Below are positions 1-8,130 of a stretch of 64,000 bases of DNA, piece after piece. Within the stretch, counting starts at the first letter, position 1. Each line of letters starts with the position of its first letter. This DNA is from Archangiaceae bacterium (GTDB lineage Bacteria; Myxococcota; Myxococcia; Myxococcales; Myxococcaceae), in the NCBI GenBank assembly GCA_016714225.1, contig JADJNS010000007.1:434001-498000 (forward strand). Direction: 5' to 3'. The notes under the pieces are model-generated. The model was not told where the DNA came from. It ran no database searches and saw only the letters and a program-made list of their open reading frames with translations. A program made the position numbers and the translations under genes.

Positions 1-1
1 G

Positions 2-457
2 CCGGTGAAGATCGACAACGACCAGTTCGTGCGCGACTACAGCAAGTGCATGCTCTGCTACAAATGCGTCGAGGCCTGCGGCACCGACGCGCAGAACACG
101 TTCGCCATCGCGGTGGCAGGCCGCGGCTTCGAGGCCAGCATCGCGACCGAGCACCAGGCCTCGCTCGGCGACTCGGCCTGCGTGTTCTGCGGCAACTGCG
201 TCGGCGTCTGCCCCACCGGCGCGCTGATGTTCAAGACCGAGTTCGATCTGCGCGAAGCCGGAAAGTGGGACGAGTCGCGCCAGACCGTCACCGACACCAT
301 CTGCCCCTACTGCGGCGTGGGCTGCACCCTCACCCTGCGCGTACAGGACAACGCCATCGTGCGCGTCACCTCGCCCTCCGACAGCTCGGTCACGGGTGGC
401 CACCTGTGCGTCAAAGGGCGCTTCGGCCTGGGCTTCGTGGGCGGCCGGAAGCCATGA
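2..457 (+). CDS. Iron-sulfur subunit of a formate dehydrogenase/NuoG-like complex (3' part)
   Basis: The gene enters from the left edge; the reading frame is open from base 2 and stops at TGA 455-457. Visible are two ferredoxin-type [4Fe-4S] motifs (CMLCYKCVEAC and CVFCGNCVGVCP) and then the cysteine motif CPYCGVGC followed by HLCVKGRFG, which is the start of the Fe4S4 region that leads into the Mo-bis-MGD domain of formate dehydrogenase alpha subunits. The protein then ends a few residues later, so the large molybdopterin catalytic domain is absent. In split NAD-linked formate dehydrogenases the electron-transfer part can be a separate subunit, so this may be natural; a truncated gene is the alternative. 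The next gene, carF, is unrelated, so no partner lies downstream. The N-terminal part, probably with a [2Fe-2S] domain, is outside the window. Confidence 0.75.
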   Translation, partial: PVKIDNDQFVRDYSKCMLCYKCVEACGTDAQNTFAIAVAGRGFEASIATEHQASLGDSACVFCGNCVGVCPTGALMFKTEFDLREAGKWDESRQTVTDTICPYCGVGCTLTLRVQDNAIVRVTSPSDSSVTGGHLCVKGRFGLGFVGGRKP

Positions 458-525
458 CAAACCCATGACTTCAGGCAGTGGCGGGTTGCGATAACCTTCG
501 CTCCTGCACTATTTCGGAGCCGCGC

Positions 526-1332
526 ATGAGAACCCCCAAGCTGAAGATGCAAGACGCGAAGGAGCTGGCCTCTGGCTACCAGGGCTGGTTCCGTTGGGTC
601 GAGATCGGCAGCATCACCAGCTTCTGGGCGCTGATGGCCGTCATGGTGTGGCGCGTCTGGCCGCACGCCGGCACCAGCCCCTGGTTGGTCTTCAGCGCGG
701 TGCTGGTGGGCTTCATTCTCGCCGACTTCACCTCGGGCTTCGTGCACTGGCTGGCCGACACCTGGGGCCGCACCGACATGCCGGTCATCGGCAAGGCGCT
801 GCTGCGCCCCTTCCGTGAGCACCACGTCGACCAGAAGGCGATGACGCACCACGATTACATCGAGACCAACGGCGCGAACTGCATGATCTCGGTGCCCTGG
901 GCCATCGGCGCCGCGTCCATGCCGTACGACCGCGCCAGCACCTGGTACCACTGGTGCCTGTTCGGCTCGATCGCCATCGCGTCGATGATCTTCTTCGTGA
1001 TGATGACCAACCAGATTCACAAGTGGGCGCACATGGACGACTGCCCCCGCGTGGTGACCTGGCTGCAGAAGTGCCACCTGATTCTCCCGCCCGCGCACCA
1101 CCAGATTCACCACACCCCGCCGTTCAACTCGTACTACTCGATCACCACCGGGTGGCTGAACTGGCTGTTCCTCAAGATCAAGTTCTACCCGACGCTCGAG
1201 CGCATCGTGACCGCGGTCACCGGCGCGATTCCCCGCCAAGACGACATCGGCATCGATGCGGCCATCGCGATCGCCCCCGCCCCGGTCGAAGTGGTGCCGG
1301 CCGAAGAGCACCCCGCCGTTCACCGCACCTGA
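526..1332 (+). CDS. carF: CarF/TMEM189-type plasmanylethanolamine desaturase
   Basis: A 268-residue integral membrane protein of the Kua/TMEM189 family. In Myxococcus xanthus, CarF introduces the vinyl-ether bond of plasmalogens and is needed for singlet-oxygen signalling to carotenoid genes. The family's histidine pattern is visible: HWLADTWG (H74), REHHVD (H99, H100), THHDYIETNG (H108, H109), NQIHKWAH (H165, H169) and PPAHHQIHH (H191, H192, H195, H196), the expected ligands of a di-iron desaturase centre. Hydrophobic segments lie near residues 25-45, 50-70, 120-130 and 140-160. ATG 526 is chosen because GGAG precedes it by 6 bases; an in-frame GTG at 478 is possible but adds an unlikely leader. 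The C-terminal tail of about 35 residues is Pro/Ala/Glu-rich. It converges on murI with a 7-base gap. The family assignment is firm; the physiological role is inferred from M. xanthus. Confidence 0.92.
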   Translation: MRTPKLKMQDAKELASGYQGWFRWVEIGSITSFWALMAVMVWRVWPHAGTSPWLVFSAVLVGFILADFTSGFVHWLADTWGRTDMPVIGKALLRPFREHHVDQKAMTHHDYIETNGANCMISVPWAIGAASMPYDRASTWYHWCLFGSIAIASMIFFVMMTNQIHKWAHMDDCPRVVTWLQKCHLILPPAHHQIHHTPPFNSYYSITTGWLNWLFLKIKFYPTLERIVTAVTGAIPRQDDIGIDAAIAIAPAPVEVVPAEEHPAVHRT

Positions 1333-1339
1333 AGGCGCG

Positions 1340-2155
1340 TCACCCGAACTTCAGGTCGATCTGCCGCGCGCCCGAGAGCGGGCGCCCCAGAAACCGCCCG
1401 CCCACTTCTACGAAGCGATCGGGCACGTCGGTGACCAGGTAGTGCCGCTCGACCGATGACAACCCGGTCTTGAGCAGGTCGCGCTCGCCCAGCAGCTCTG
1501 CGGCGCGCTGCGCGGTGGCCTTGGCCGAATCGACCAGCGTCACCTGCGGCCCCATCACCTGCGAGATGACGTCCGACAGCAGCGGGTAGTGCGTGCACCC
1601 CAGCACCAGCGTGTCGACGCCGGTACCCTTCAGCCCCGCGAGGTACCTCTGCGCCACCGCGGTCGGCACCTCGCCCTCGACCCACCCCTCTTCGGCCAGC
1701 GGCACGAACAGCGGGCACGCCAGCGCCTCGACCTTCACGTTCGGCAGCTCGGCCTGCAGCGCGCGCTGGTACGCCCCCGACTTGATGGTGCCGGGTGTCC
1801 CGATGACCGCGACGTGGCCATTCTTGGTCGCCTGCGCCGCCGCGCGCGCACCGGGCTCGATCACCCCCAGCACCGGAATCGAGAGCGTCTTGCGCAGCGT
1901 CGGTATCGCCACCGACGACGCCGTGTTGCACGCCACCACCAGCAGCTTGATGCCGTACTCCATCAGCGCCTCGGCGTTCTTCACCGAGTACCGCGTCACC
2001 ACGTCACCCGACTTCGTCCCGTAGGGCACCCGCGCCGTGTCGCCCAGGTACACCGTGCTCTCTTGAGGCAGCCGCTCTTGCAGCGCCCTCAAGACCGTCA
2101 GCCCCCCGATACCCGAGTCGAACACCCCGATGGGACTGTGGCGGTCGTGACGCAT
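1340..2155 (-). CDS. murI: Glutamate racemase
   Basis: This cytosolic enzyme makes D-glutamate for peptidoglycan. The protein is 271 residues, normal for the family. It opens with the signature IGVFDSGIGGLTVLRAL, followed by LGDTARVPYG, and has both catalytic cysteines, in VACNTASS and LGCTHYPLL. ATG 2155 is preferred because the family normally begins a few residues before GVFDSG; an upstream in-frame GTG at 2191 would add 12 atypical residues. It follows a lipoprotein gene on the same strand after 87 bases and may be cotranscribed with it. Confidence 0.95.
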   Translation of the reverse strand: MRHDRHSPIGVFDSGIGGLTVLRALQERLPQESTVYLGDTARVPYGTKSGDVVTRYSVKNAEALMEYGIKLLVVACNTASSVAIPTLRKTLSIPVLGVIEPGARAAAQATKNGHVAVIGTPGTIKSGAYQRALQAELPNVKVEALACPLFVPLAEEGWVEGEVPTAVAQRYLAGLKGTGVDTLVLGCTHYPLLSDVISQVMGPQVTLVDSAKATAQRAAELLGERDLLKTGLSSVERHYLVTDVPDRFVEVGGRFLGRPLSGARQIDLKFG

Positions 2156-2242
2156 GTCGAACTTCTGTAACACGCACCGTGCCAAAAACACCGCGGCCCA
2201 GGGGGGACCCGCGCTCGAGCCGGCCCCGCGACGGGTAAGGGG

Positions 2243-2968
2243 CTACTGAACCCGCCGCAACAGCAGGGTCGGGCCCTCACTCATGCTCGGAAACACCCCG
2301 GCCTGAATCGTCACCCGGGGCGGCGACAGGCGGCTCGACTCGTACGAGCTCGACCCCGCGCCGTTCGCCCCCAGAAACACGTCGTACGTTCCGGGCTTGA
2401 TGAAGCTGTAGACGATGGCCCCCGCCGAGCACGGCTCGGGGTCACCGGCGCCCTCGTAGACCAGGTTGCCGGCGCTGTCCCTGAAGTTCACGTACACCGT
2501 ATCGATGCCCGACTGCCCGCAGGTCTGCGTCACCGAGCCCGACGCATCGGTCACCACCCAGTGCACCGTCGCGCCCCCCACCGCCCAGTCGAGATCATAT
2601 TGCTGCAGCGAAGAGGTGGCCGAGATCGGCAGGCTCGAGCTCTTCGCGTAGTACTCGTAGCCCATCGAGTTGGTGGCTGAGAGCGCGATGCTGTGCGTCC
2701 CGACCGACAGCAAGGGCGAGCTCACCCCCGCCGTCGTCTGACCGTCGGCGCACGCGTACTCGACCCAACTGCCGTTATCGATGCTCACGAACACTTTCGT
2801 CACTCCGGCTTGCGCGCAGGTCGGGTTCGACGCCGCCGAGTTCGGAGGAAACGTCCACACCAACGCCGCGGTTCCGGTGGTGCTCGGCGTCTTGTCGACG
2901 ATGATGCAGCCGGTGAGCGGCATCGCGAGGAACAGCGCCAAAGCAGCAGTCACGGACCGAAGGTTCAT
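2243..2968 (-). CDS. Putative lipoprotein of unknown function
   Basis: 241 residues. A signal peptide ends in the lipobox LTGC (Cys21), so the mature protein is predicted to be lipid-anchored. The rest looks like two beta-rich repeats: each half carries an aromatic/Val segment, a Cys-containing stretch (PTCAQAGVTKVFVSIDN and QTCGQSGIDTVYVNFRD) and a SxGTxxxxLxA-type strand, suggesting an internally duplicated Ig-like or carbohydrate-binding fold. The start at ATG 2968 is supported by a strong AGGAGG Shine-Dalgarno sequence. It is divergent from the tol operon and upstream of murI. I do not recognise a named family. Confidence 0.75.
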   Translation of the reverse strand: MNLRSVTAALALFLAMPLTGCIIVDKTPSTTGTAALVWTFPPNSAASNPTCAQAGVTKVFVSIDNGSWVEYACADGQTTAGVSSPLLSVGTHSIALSATNSMGYEYYAKSSSLPISATSSLQQYDLDWAVGGATVHWVVTDASGSVTQTCGQSGIDTVYVNFRDSAGNLVYEGAGDPEPCSAGAIVYSFIKPGTYDVFLGANGAGSSSYESSRLSPPRVTIQAGVFPSMSEGPTLLLRRVQ

Positions 2969-3087
2969 GTGTGTGCCTCCTGAGCGACCACAGACGTTAA
3001 CGCCCCATTTTCATTCAAGCGACTTACGGTCTGTTGCCTGAAGAAGCCTGGATTGATCGCTGCAGCGGTGTTACGGCTCGCAGCCGC

Positions 3088-3774
3088 ATGCTCGCTTCGT
3101 TGAACTACGTCGACGCGCTCAAGAGCGCCTCGGTGGTCGAGCTGGGAGTGCTCGTCGTGCTCGCCCTCGCCTCCGCCTACAGCTGGGCCCTGATCGCCGC
3201 CAAATACCTACAGCTGTCGCGCGCGCGCGCCCAGTCGGTCGGTTTCCTCGACGTCTTCTGGAAGGCCTCTCGCCTCGACGCCATCTACGGGTCGGCCCAG
3301 AAGCTCAAGTCGTCGCCGCTCTCCAAGGTGTTCAAGGCCGGCTACGAAGAGCTCACCAAGCTCGCGCAGGGCAAGAAGGCCGACGAGGGCGCGATGGCCG
3401 AGCGCCTCGGCGGCATCGAGAACGTCGAGCGCGCGCTGCAGCGCGCCACCAGCGCCGAGCTCACCGAGCTCGAGGCGCGCGTCGCCTCGCTCGGCACCAT
3501 CGGCGCCACCGCTCCCTTCGTCGGCCTGTTCGGCACCGTGATGGGCATCTTGGGCGCCTTCAACGAGATCGCCGAGAAGGGCAACGCCACCATCGCTACC
3601 GTCGCCGCGCCCATCGGCAACTCGCTGCTCGCCACCGCCGCCGGGCTGTTCGCCGCGATTCCCGCGGTGGTCGCCTACAACTCGTTCGTGGCCCGTATCC
3701 GCGTCTTCGACTCGGAGATGGGGAACTTCTCCCACGACTTCCTCAACATCGTGAAGCGGCACTTCTTCAAGTAA
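3088..3774 (+). CDS. tolQ: TolQ/ExbB-type proton channel subunit
   Basis: Inner-membrane MotA/TolQ/ExbB channel protein that uses the proton motive force to energise the Tol system. Three hydrophobic segments are visible: near residues 15-35, and a C-terminal pair with the typical LGTIGATAPFVGLFGTVMGI and IGNSLLATAAGLFAAIPAVVAYN. ATG 3088 gives 228 residues, matching the usual 230; an in-frame TTG at 3034 would add an unlikely leader, and no strong ribosome site decides between them. The stop overlaps the tolR start by one base, so translation is probably coupled. The operon order tolQ-tolR-tolA-tolB supports TolQ over ExbB. Confidence 0.92.
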   Translation: MLASLNYVDALKSASVVELGVLVVLALASAYSWALIAAKYLQLSRARAQSVGFLDVFWKASRLDAIYGSAQKLKSSPLSKVFKAGYEELTKLAQGKKADEGAMAERLGGIENVERALQRATSAELTELEARVASLGTIGATAPFVGLFGTVMGILGAFNEIAEKGNATIATVAAPIGNSLLATAAGLFAAIPAVVAYNSFVARIRVFDSEMGNFSHDFLNIVKRHFFK

Positions 3775-4223
3775 TGGGAATGTCGTCAGGCGGTGGTGGC
3801 CACGGGCGCACCACCTTGAGCGAGATCAACGTGACGCCGATGGTCGACGTCATGCTCGTGCTGCTCATCATCTTCATGGTCACCGCGCCGCTCATTCAGC
3901 AGGGCGTGAAGGTGAACCTGCCCGAGACCAAAGCCGCCCCCGTCGAAGCCAACGACAAGAAGATCGTCATCACCGTCGACGTGAAGAAGCGCGTCTTCAT
4001 CGGCGAGACCGAGGTCCCGCTCGGCGAGCTCGAAGAGAAGCTCAAGACCAACGCCAAGGCCCAGGCAGACAAAGAGGTCTACCTGCACGCCGACCGCGAC
4101 CTCGCCTACGGCATCGTGGTCGAGGTGATGGCCTCGGCCCAGCGCGCCGGCATCACCAATGTCGGCATGATCACGGACCCGGTCGGCGCTGGCCGGAGTC
4201 AAAAAGAGAAGGACAAGCGCTGA
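3774..4223 (+). CDS. tolR: TolR/ExbD-type proton channel subunit
   Basis: A 149-residue inner-membrane protein with one transmembrane helix near residues 18-40 carrying the conserved acidic residue (NVTPMVDVMLVLLIIFMV, Asp25) thought to take part in proton transfer. The periplasmic part follows the TolR/ExbD pattern (VKVNLPETKAA, VYLHADRDLAYG, GITNVGMITDP). It starts one base inside the tolQ stop codon and is followed 12 bases later by the TolA-like gene. Confidence 0.93.
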   Translation: MGMSSGGGGHGRTTLSEINVTPMVDVMLVLLIIFMVTAPLIQQGVKVNLPETKAAPVEANDKKIVITVDVKKRVFIGETEVPLGELEEKLKTNAKAQADKEVYLHADRDLAYGIVVEVMASAQRAGITNVGMITDPVGAGRSQKEKDKR

Positions 4224-4235
4224 TCTGAATTCCGT

Positions 4236-4949
4236 ATGACCACCGCGCCGTACCAGAGCCTGCTCTCGAACCGCCCCTCGTCGATGGGCACGTTCATGCT
4301 GGTCTCGGTCGGTGCGCATGCGGCGGTGGTCGCGCTCATGATGGTGCTCTCGTGGCTCTACGAGACGCCGCGGGTCGACCTCGATCAGAAGCCCATCACC
4401 GCCTCGCTGGTGCGCCAGGGCAAGAAGCGCGACGAGCAGCTGTTGCCGCGCAAAGAGCCCGAGGCGCCGCCGCCGCCCGCCGAGGCCAAGGTCCCGATTC
4501 CCACTCCCAACGTCAAGCCCGAGCCGAAGCCCAAGGTCACCTCCGACAAGCCGCAGCCCAACGCCAAGAAGTCGCTCTTCGACGCGCTCAACAAGACCGC
4601 CAAACCCGAAGAGCTCGAGGGCGAAGAGAACGGCGACCCCAACGGCGACTCCGCCAAGCAAGAGGGCGAGAAGTACTTCGGCGTCATCAGCGGTGCGGTG
4701 CGCCGCAACTACGACGTCTCCAACACCATTCCCGAGTCCGAGCGCATTCGCCTCACCGCCGACGTGCTGATTCGCCTCGACGCCGCCGGCAACCTGCTCG
4801 AGGTGAAGCTCACCCACAGCTCGGGCAACGACGTGTTCGACGGTGCCGTGCTCGGCGCGATCAAGAAGGCGGCGCCGTTCGGGCCGCCTCCTGTGCACCT
4901 CAAGGACACGCTGAAGAATAAAGGGGTCCCCCTGCGCTTCAAGCCTTAG
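4236..4949 (+). CDS. tolA: TolA/TonB-like energy transducer
   Basis: 237 residues with the TonB/TolA layout: a short cytoplasmic N-terminus, one membrane helix near residues 20-40, a Pro/Glu/Lys-rich periplasmic linker (about 60-145), and a C-terminal TonB-like domain from about 145 (ISGAVRRNY, RLTADVLIRLDAAGNLLEVKL, FDGAVLGAIKKAAPFGPPP). Between tolR and tolB it should be the link from the TolQR motor to periplasmic TolB. The linker is much shorter than in E. coli TolA, and the C-terminal domain is TonB-like. A TonB that serves a receptor is the alternative; gene order favours TolA. Confidence 0.82.
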   Translation: MTTAPYQSLLSNRPSSMGTFMLVSVGAHAAVVALMMVLSWLYETPRVDLDQKPITASLVRQGKKRDEQLLPRKEPEAPPPPAEAKVPIPTPNVKPEPKPKVTSDKPQPNAKKSLFDALNKTAKPEELEGEENGDPNGDSAKQEGEKYFGVISGAVRRNYDVSNTIPESERIRLTADVLIRLDAAGNLLEVKLTHSSGNDVFDGAVLGAIKKAAPFGPPPVHLKDTLKNKGVPLRFKP

Positions 4950-4959
4950 AGTGCCCGCC

Positions 4960-6225
4960 ATGATTGCTTCGACTGCGATTCTCCTGCTGACGCTGGGTCA
5001 GGCGCCCATCATCGAGATCTCCGGCGCGAACTTTCGCCCGCTGCCGATCGCCCTGCCCGCCCCGCTCACCCAGGACGATGGCTCGAAGAAGCTCGCCGCC
5101 GAGTTCGACGACGCGCTCAAGTTCGACCTCGCGGCGTGCGGGCTGTTCCAGCTGCTCGACCGCAAGTCGTACCTCGCCGACGCCAAAGAGGGCGTCACCG
5201 CCTCGAGCATCAACTTCTCCAACTGGAGCAACGTCGGCGCCGACGCGCTGGTGAAGGCTCAGCTGTCGATCGACGGCGAGATGGTGCGCGGTGACCTGCG
5301 CCTGTTCACCGTCGCCGCCGGCAAAGAAGAGCTGAAGGCCTCCGAGTCGTCGAGCAAGCAAGACGTGCGCAAGCTCGCCCACAAGCTCGCCAACGCGCTC
5401 TACAAGTTCTACACGCGAGAGACCGGCCCCTTCGAGACCAAGATCGCCTGGGCGCGCAAGACGCCGGCCGGCAAAGACGTCTGGCTCTCCGATTGGGACG
5501 GCCGCAGCGGCGTGGGCATCGGCATCGGCGGCATCAACACCCTGCCCACCATCGGCCCCGACGGCAGCGTCGCGTTCACTTCGTTTCGCAGCGGCAAGCC
5601 CGACCTGTTCGTGTCGAAGAACGCCGCCGCGCCCAAGGTGCTGGTCGCCTCGGGCCGCATGGCCACCGGCGTGGCGTTCAGCCCCGACGGCCGCCGCGTC
5701 GCCTACTCGCTCGCCGACGGTGAGAGCGCGCAGATCTTCGTGGCCGCCGCCGACGGCAGCTCACCGCGGCAGCTCACCAACACGCCGTTCTTCATCAACA
5801 CCTCGCCCTCGTGGAGCCCCGACGGCAAGCGCCTCGCCTTCGTCTCGAACCGCGGTGGCACGCCGCAGGTGTACGTGATGTCGAGCGAGGGCGGCGAGGC
5901 GAAGCGCCTCACCTTTCAGGGCAACTACAACCAGACCCCCGACTGGAGCCCCCGCGGAGACCTCATCGCCTTCACCGCCCGCGACGAGCGCAACGCCTTC
6001 GACCTGTTCACCATCGCGGTCGACAGCGGCAAGGTCACCCGCCTCACCCAAGACCAGGGCAACAACGAAGAGCCCTCGTTCTCACCCAACGGCCGCCTCA
6101 TTCTCTTCACCTCGACCCGCAACGGCGGCGTGCCGCGCCTCTTCGTGATGACCTTCGACGGCAACAACCAGGTCGAGCTGCCCGCCGAAAAAGGCTCGTA
6201 CTCGACGCCCGACTGGGGCCCGTAG
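4960..6225 (+). CDS. tolB: Periplasmic TolB beta-propeller protein
   Basis: 421 residues. A signal peptide (IASTAILLLTLGQA) is followed by the TolB N-terminal domain (about 20-150) and a six-bladed propeller of PD40 repeats, each with the motif SPDGxxxAF or similar (SPDGRRVAYS, SPDGKRLAFVSNRGG, SPRGDLIAFTA, SPNGRLILFTSTR). TolB normally binds Pal and TolA in the periplasm during cell division. ATG 4960 is used; an in-frame GTG at 4951 sits one base after the tolA stop and is an alternative. No pal gene follows, unlike in most Tol operons; the next gene is convergent fabH. Confidence 0.93.
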   Translation: MIASTAILLLTLGQAPIIEISGANFRPLPIALPAPLTQDDGSKKLAAEFDDALKFDLAACGLFQLLDRKSYLADAKEGVTASSINFSNWSNVGADALVKAQLSIDGEMVRGDLRLFTVAAGKEELKASESSSKQDVRKLAHKLANALYKFYTRETGPFETKIAWARKTPAGKDVWLSDWDGRSGVGIGIGGINTLPTIGPDGSVAFTSFRSGKPDLFVSKNAAAPKVLVASGRMATGVAFSPDGRRVAYSLADGESAQIFVAAADGSSPRQLTNTPFFINTSPSWSPDGKRLAFVSNRGGTPQVYVMSSEGGEAKRLTFQGNYNQTPDWSPRGDLIAFTARDERNAFDLFTIAVDSGKVTRLTQDQGNNEEPSFSPNGRLILFTSTRNGGVPRLFVMTFDGNNQVELPAEKGSYSTPDWGP

Positions 6226-6258
6226 CTCCGAGAGCCCACGAGTCGGGGTCCCGGGTCG

Positions 6259-6387
6259 GTAGCTCGCGGTCGAGACGCAAGCGATGCGAGGCGGACGCGA
6301 GGAGCGCGCGGAGCGGACGCTGTCTGTCCGTGAGCACGCACCGGAGTGCCCAACGAAGCAGCGCGCCGCGTATCGGCCGCGAGCTAC
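6259..6387. repeat. Imperfect inverted repeat between tolB and fabH
   Basis: The 15-base arm at 6259-6273 (gtagctcgcggtcga) is matched by its reverse complement at 6373-6387 with one mismatch; the right arm covers the fabH stop codon. Inside is a smaller hairpin, cggac-gctgtct-gtccg. The 159-base gap between convergent tolB and fabH holds no plausible gene. It may fold in both transcripts and help end transcription, but there is no T-run, so this is only inferred. Confidence 0.5.
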
Positions 6388-7454
6388 TCCCGCATGAGTG
6401 CCGCACCCCAGTGGAACCCGGCCCCCAGCCCGACGAAGCACACCAGGTCGCCCTTCTTGATGCGCCCCGACTTGCGACACTCGTCGTACGCGATGGGAAT
6501 CGTCGCGGCCGTCGTGTTCCCGTACTTCATGATGTTGTTGTAGACCTTCTCGTCGGGCAGCTTGAGGGCCTTCTGCATCGCCTCGCTGATCCGCAGGTTC
6601 GCCTGGTGGGGGATCACCAGGTCGATGTCCTCCAGCTTACAGCCCACCTTGCCGCAGACCTCGTGAATGGCCTCGGGCATCTTGGTGACCGCCATCTTGA
6701 ACACGGTCTTGCCGTCCATCACCGGCACGCCGCGCCCCTCTTTCGCCATCGCTTCGTCGAAGTACGGCCGGTACTTGAAGCCCGCCGACGGCACGTAGAG
6801 GCTCTCGACGTTCTTGCCGTCGCTGTGCACCGCGTACCCCAGCAGGCCGCGGCTCGCGTCTTCGGTCGGGCCCATCACGCACGCGCCGGCCGCATCACCG
6901 AACAGCACCGTCAGATGCCGGAACTTCGAGTGCCAGTCCTGCTCCGACTGCGGCACCGGCTCGGTGCTGTCGCCCATCAGCACCTTCCACGCCTGCTTCG
7001 AGAAGGGCATGAACCCGGTGTGCACCTCGGCTCCGACGAACAGCAGCTTCTTCGCCGCCCCGGCACGAATCAGCGCGTCGCACACCTGCATGCCGTACAC
7101 GAAGCCGCTGCACTGCTGGCGAATGTCGAGCGCCGGCACGTCACCCATGCCCAGCTTGGCCTGCACCTGGCTGCCGATGCCGGGAAAGTAATAGTCCGGC
7201 GTCATCGTGGCGCAGACCACGTAGTCGATCTCGTCGAAGCGCACGCCCGCGTCGGCCAGCGCCTTCTTCGCCGCTTCGGCGCCCAGGTCCGACGTCGAGG
7301 TGCCCTCGCGCACGTAGTAGCGCTGCTGAATTCCCGAGCGCTCGCGAATCCACTCGTCCGAGGTCTCCATGATCTTCGCCATCAGCTCGTTCGGAACCGC
7401 GCGCTCGCCGGTGACGAAACCCGTGCCGTAGATGCGGGAAAATGCCTGCGCCAT
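6384..7454 (-). CDS. fabH: Beta-ketoacyl-ACP synthase III
   Basis: This thiolase-fold enzyme starts fatty acid chains by condensing an acyl-CoA with malonyl-ACP. The catalytic triad is visible: Cys115 in QQCSGF, His283 in IPHQANLRI and Asn313 in YGNTTAATIP. At 356 residues it is longer than E. coli FabH (317), with extra sequence around residues 140-175 (FSKQAWKVLMGD to DWHSKFRHL) that could change acyl-chain choice; myxobacteria make branched-chain fatty acids. ATG 7454 is fixed by an AGGAGGT Shine-Dalgarno sequence just upstream. It stands apart from other fatty acid genes, so a specialised KAS III role is possible. Confidence 0.92.
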   Translation of the reverse strand: MAQAFSRIYGTGFVTGERAVPNELMAKIMETSDEWIRERSGIQQRYYVREGTSTSDLGAEAAKKALADAGVRFDEIDYVVCATMTPDYYFPGIGSQVQAKLGMGDVPALDIRQQCSGFVYGMQVCDALIRAGAAKKLLFVGAEVHTGFMPFSKQAWKVLMGDSTEPVPQSEQDWHSKFRHLTVLFGDAAGACVMGPTEDASRGLLGYAVHSDGKNVESLYVPSAGFKYRPYFDEAMAKEGRGVPVMDGKTVFKMAVTKMPEAIHEVCGKVGCKLEDIDLVIPHQANLRISEAMQKALKLPDEKVYNNIMKYGNTTAATIPIAYDECRKSGRIKKGDLVCFVGLGAGFHWGAALMRE

Positions 7455-7521
7455 GAGACCTCCTTGAAAGAGGCCCGGGGCCATAGCAGAAGTCGGCCCG
7501 AAGCCTGCAACTGGCCTGGGC

Positions 7522-7974
7522 ATGGTCGCTCACCGTGTCACCTCGGCCGCTCTGGCCCCCTTCGCCCGCGAGGCCGACGACCGCGACGCGGCCGCCCTGG
7601 CACACCTCTTCGAGCAGCTCGGCCACCCCTGCAGCGAGGAGCAGGTGCGCGCCCGCCTCGGCTTCGGCCCCCCCGACCGCCGCGTGCTGGTCGCCGAGCT
7701 CGATGACGCCGTGGTCGGCCTCGCCGTGCTCGAGCTCATTCACCCGCTCCACCGCGGCGCTCCCGAGGCCGTGCTCACCGCGCTCGTCACCGACGCCAAC
7801 ACCCGCCACCGCGGTGTCGCCCGGGCGCTCCTCGCCGAGGTGAGCCGCCGCGCCCGCCAGGCCGGCGCCGCCACCCTCTACCTGCGCTGCCACCGCCGCC
7901 GCGACGACGCCCACGCCTTCTACCGCGCCCAGGGCTTCGACGAGACCCACCTCACGTTCAATCGCGAGCTCTAG
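7522..7974 (+). CDS. GNAT-family N-acetyltransferase
   Basis: 150 residues with the GNAT fold. The acetyl-CoA-binding motif A is visible as LVTDANTRHRGVARALLAEV (the R-x-x-G-x-A core is RHRGVA), and the C-terminal strand motif is AHAFYRAQGF. The substrate cannot be told from sequence; small stand-alone GNATs of this kind act on many amines. Divergent from fabH, with a 67-base spacer holding both starts. It is followed by the repeat element at 7979. Confidence 0.85.
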   Translation: MVAHRVTSAALAPFAREADDRDAAALAHLFEQLGHPCSEEQVRARLGFGPPDRRVLVAELDDAVVGLAVLELIHPLHRGAPEAVLTALVTDANTRHRGVARALLAEVSRRARQAGAATLYLRCHRRRDDAHAFYRAQGFDETHLTFNREL

Positions 7975-7978
7975 ATGG

Positions 7979-8110
7979 ATCATCCTGAGCCGAGGCCGTA
8001 GGCCTCGGTCGAAGGAGGCCTCGGATTCACCCGGGCGCCACGCCCCGTGCGTGGCAGAAGACGCGAGGCCCCCGTCGACTGAAGCGCGGCGCGCTCCGCT
8101 CAGGGTGAGG
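7979..8110. repeat. REP-like palindromic element
   Basis: The element is bounded by tcatcctgagc (7980-7990) and its near-perfect reverse complement gctcagggtga (8098-8108, one mismatch). The half next to the GNAT gene contains a perfect hairpin, ccgaggcc-gta-ggcctcgg (7990-8008), followed by gtcgaagga; the other half has cgtcgact before the closing arm. This CCTGAGC...GTCGA pattern is a widespread intergenic repeat type in high-GC bacteria. A related copy lies inside tamB at 19103-19137. It fills the gap between the GNAT and PLP-enzyme genes. Confidence 0.65.
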
Positions 8111-8130
8111 CTTCTGTATATTCCCCGCCC

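Noticed and set aside
307..1323. Long open frame on the minus strand opposite carF
   Set aside because: It is rich in Arg, Gly, His and Val with no family features, and lies opposite a clear CarF; it is a GC-driven shadow frame.
6259..6387. Possible shared repeat family between 6259-6387 and 58744-59122
   Set aside because: Some short strings look alike, but no continuous match of useful length could be aligned by eye.
5811..7706. 631-codon open frame on the plus strand
   Set aside because: It begins as an out-of-frame copy of the tolB propeller and then runs opposite fabH; no protein features.
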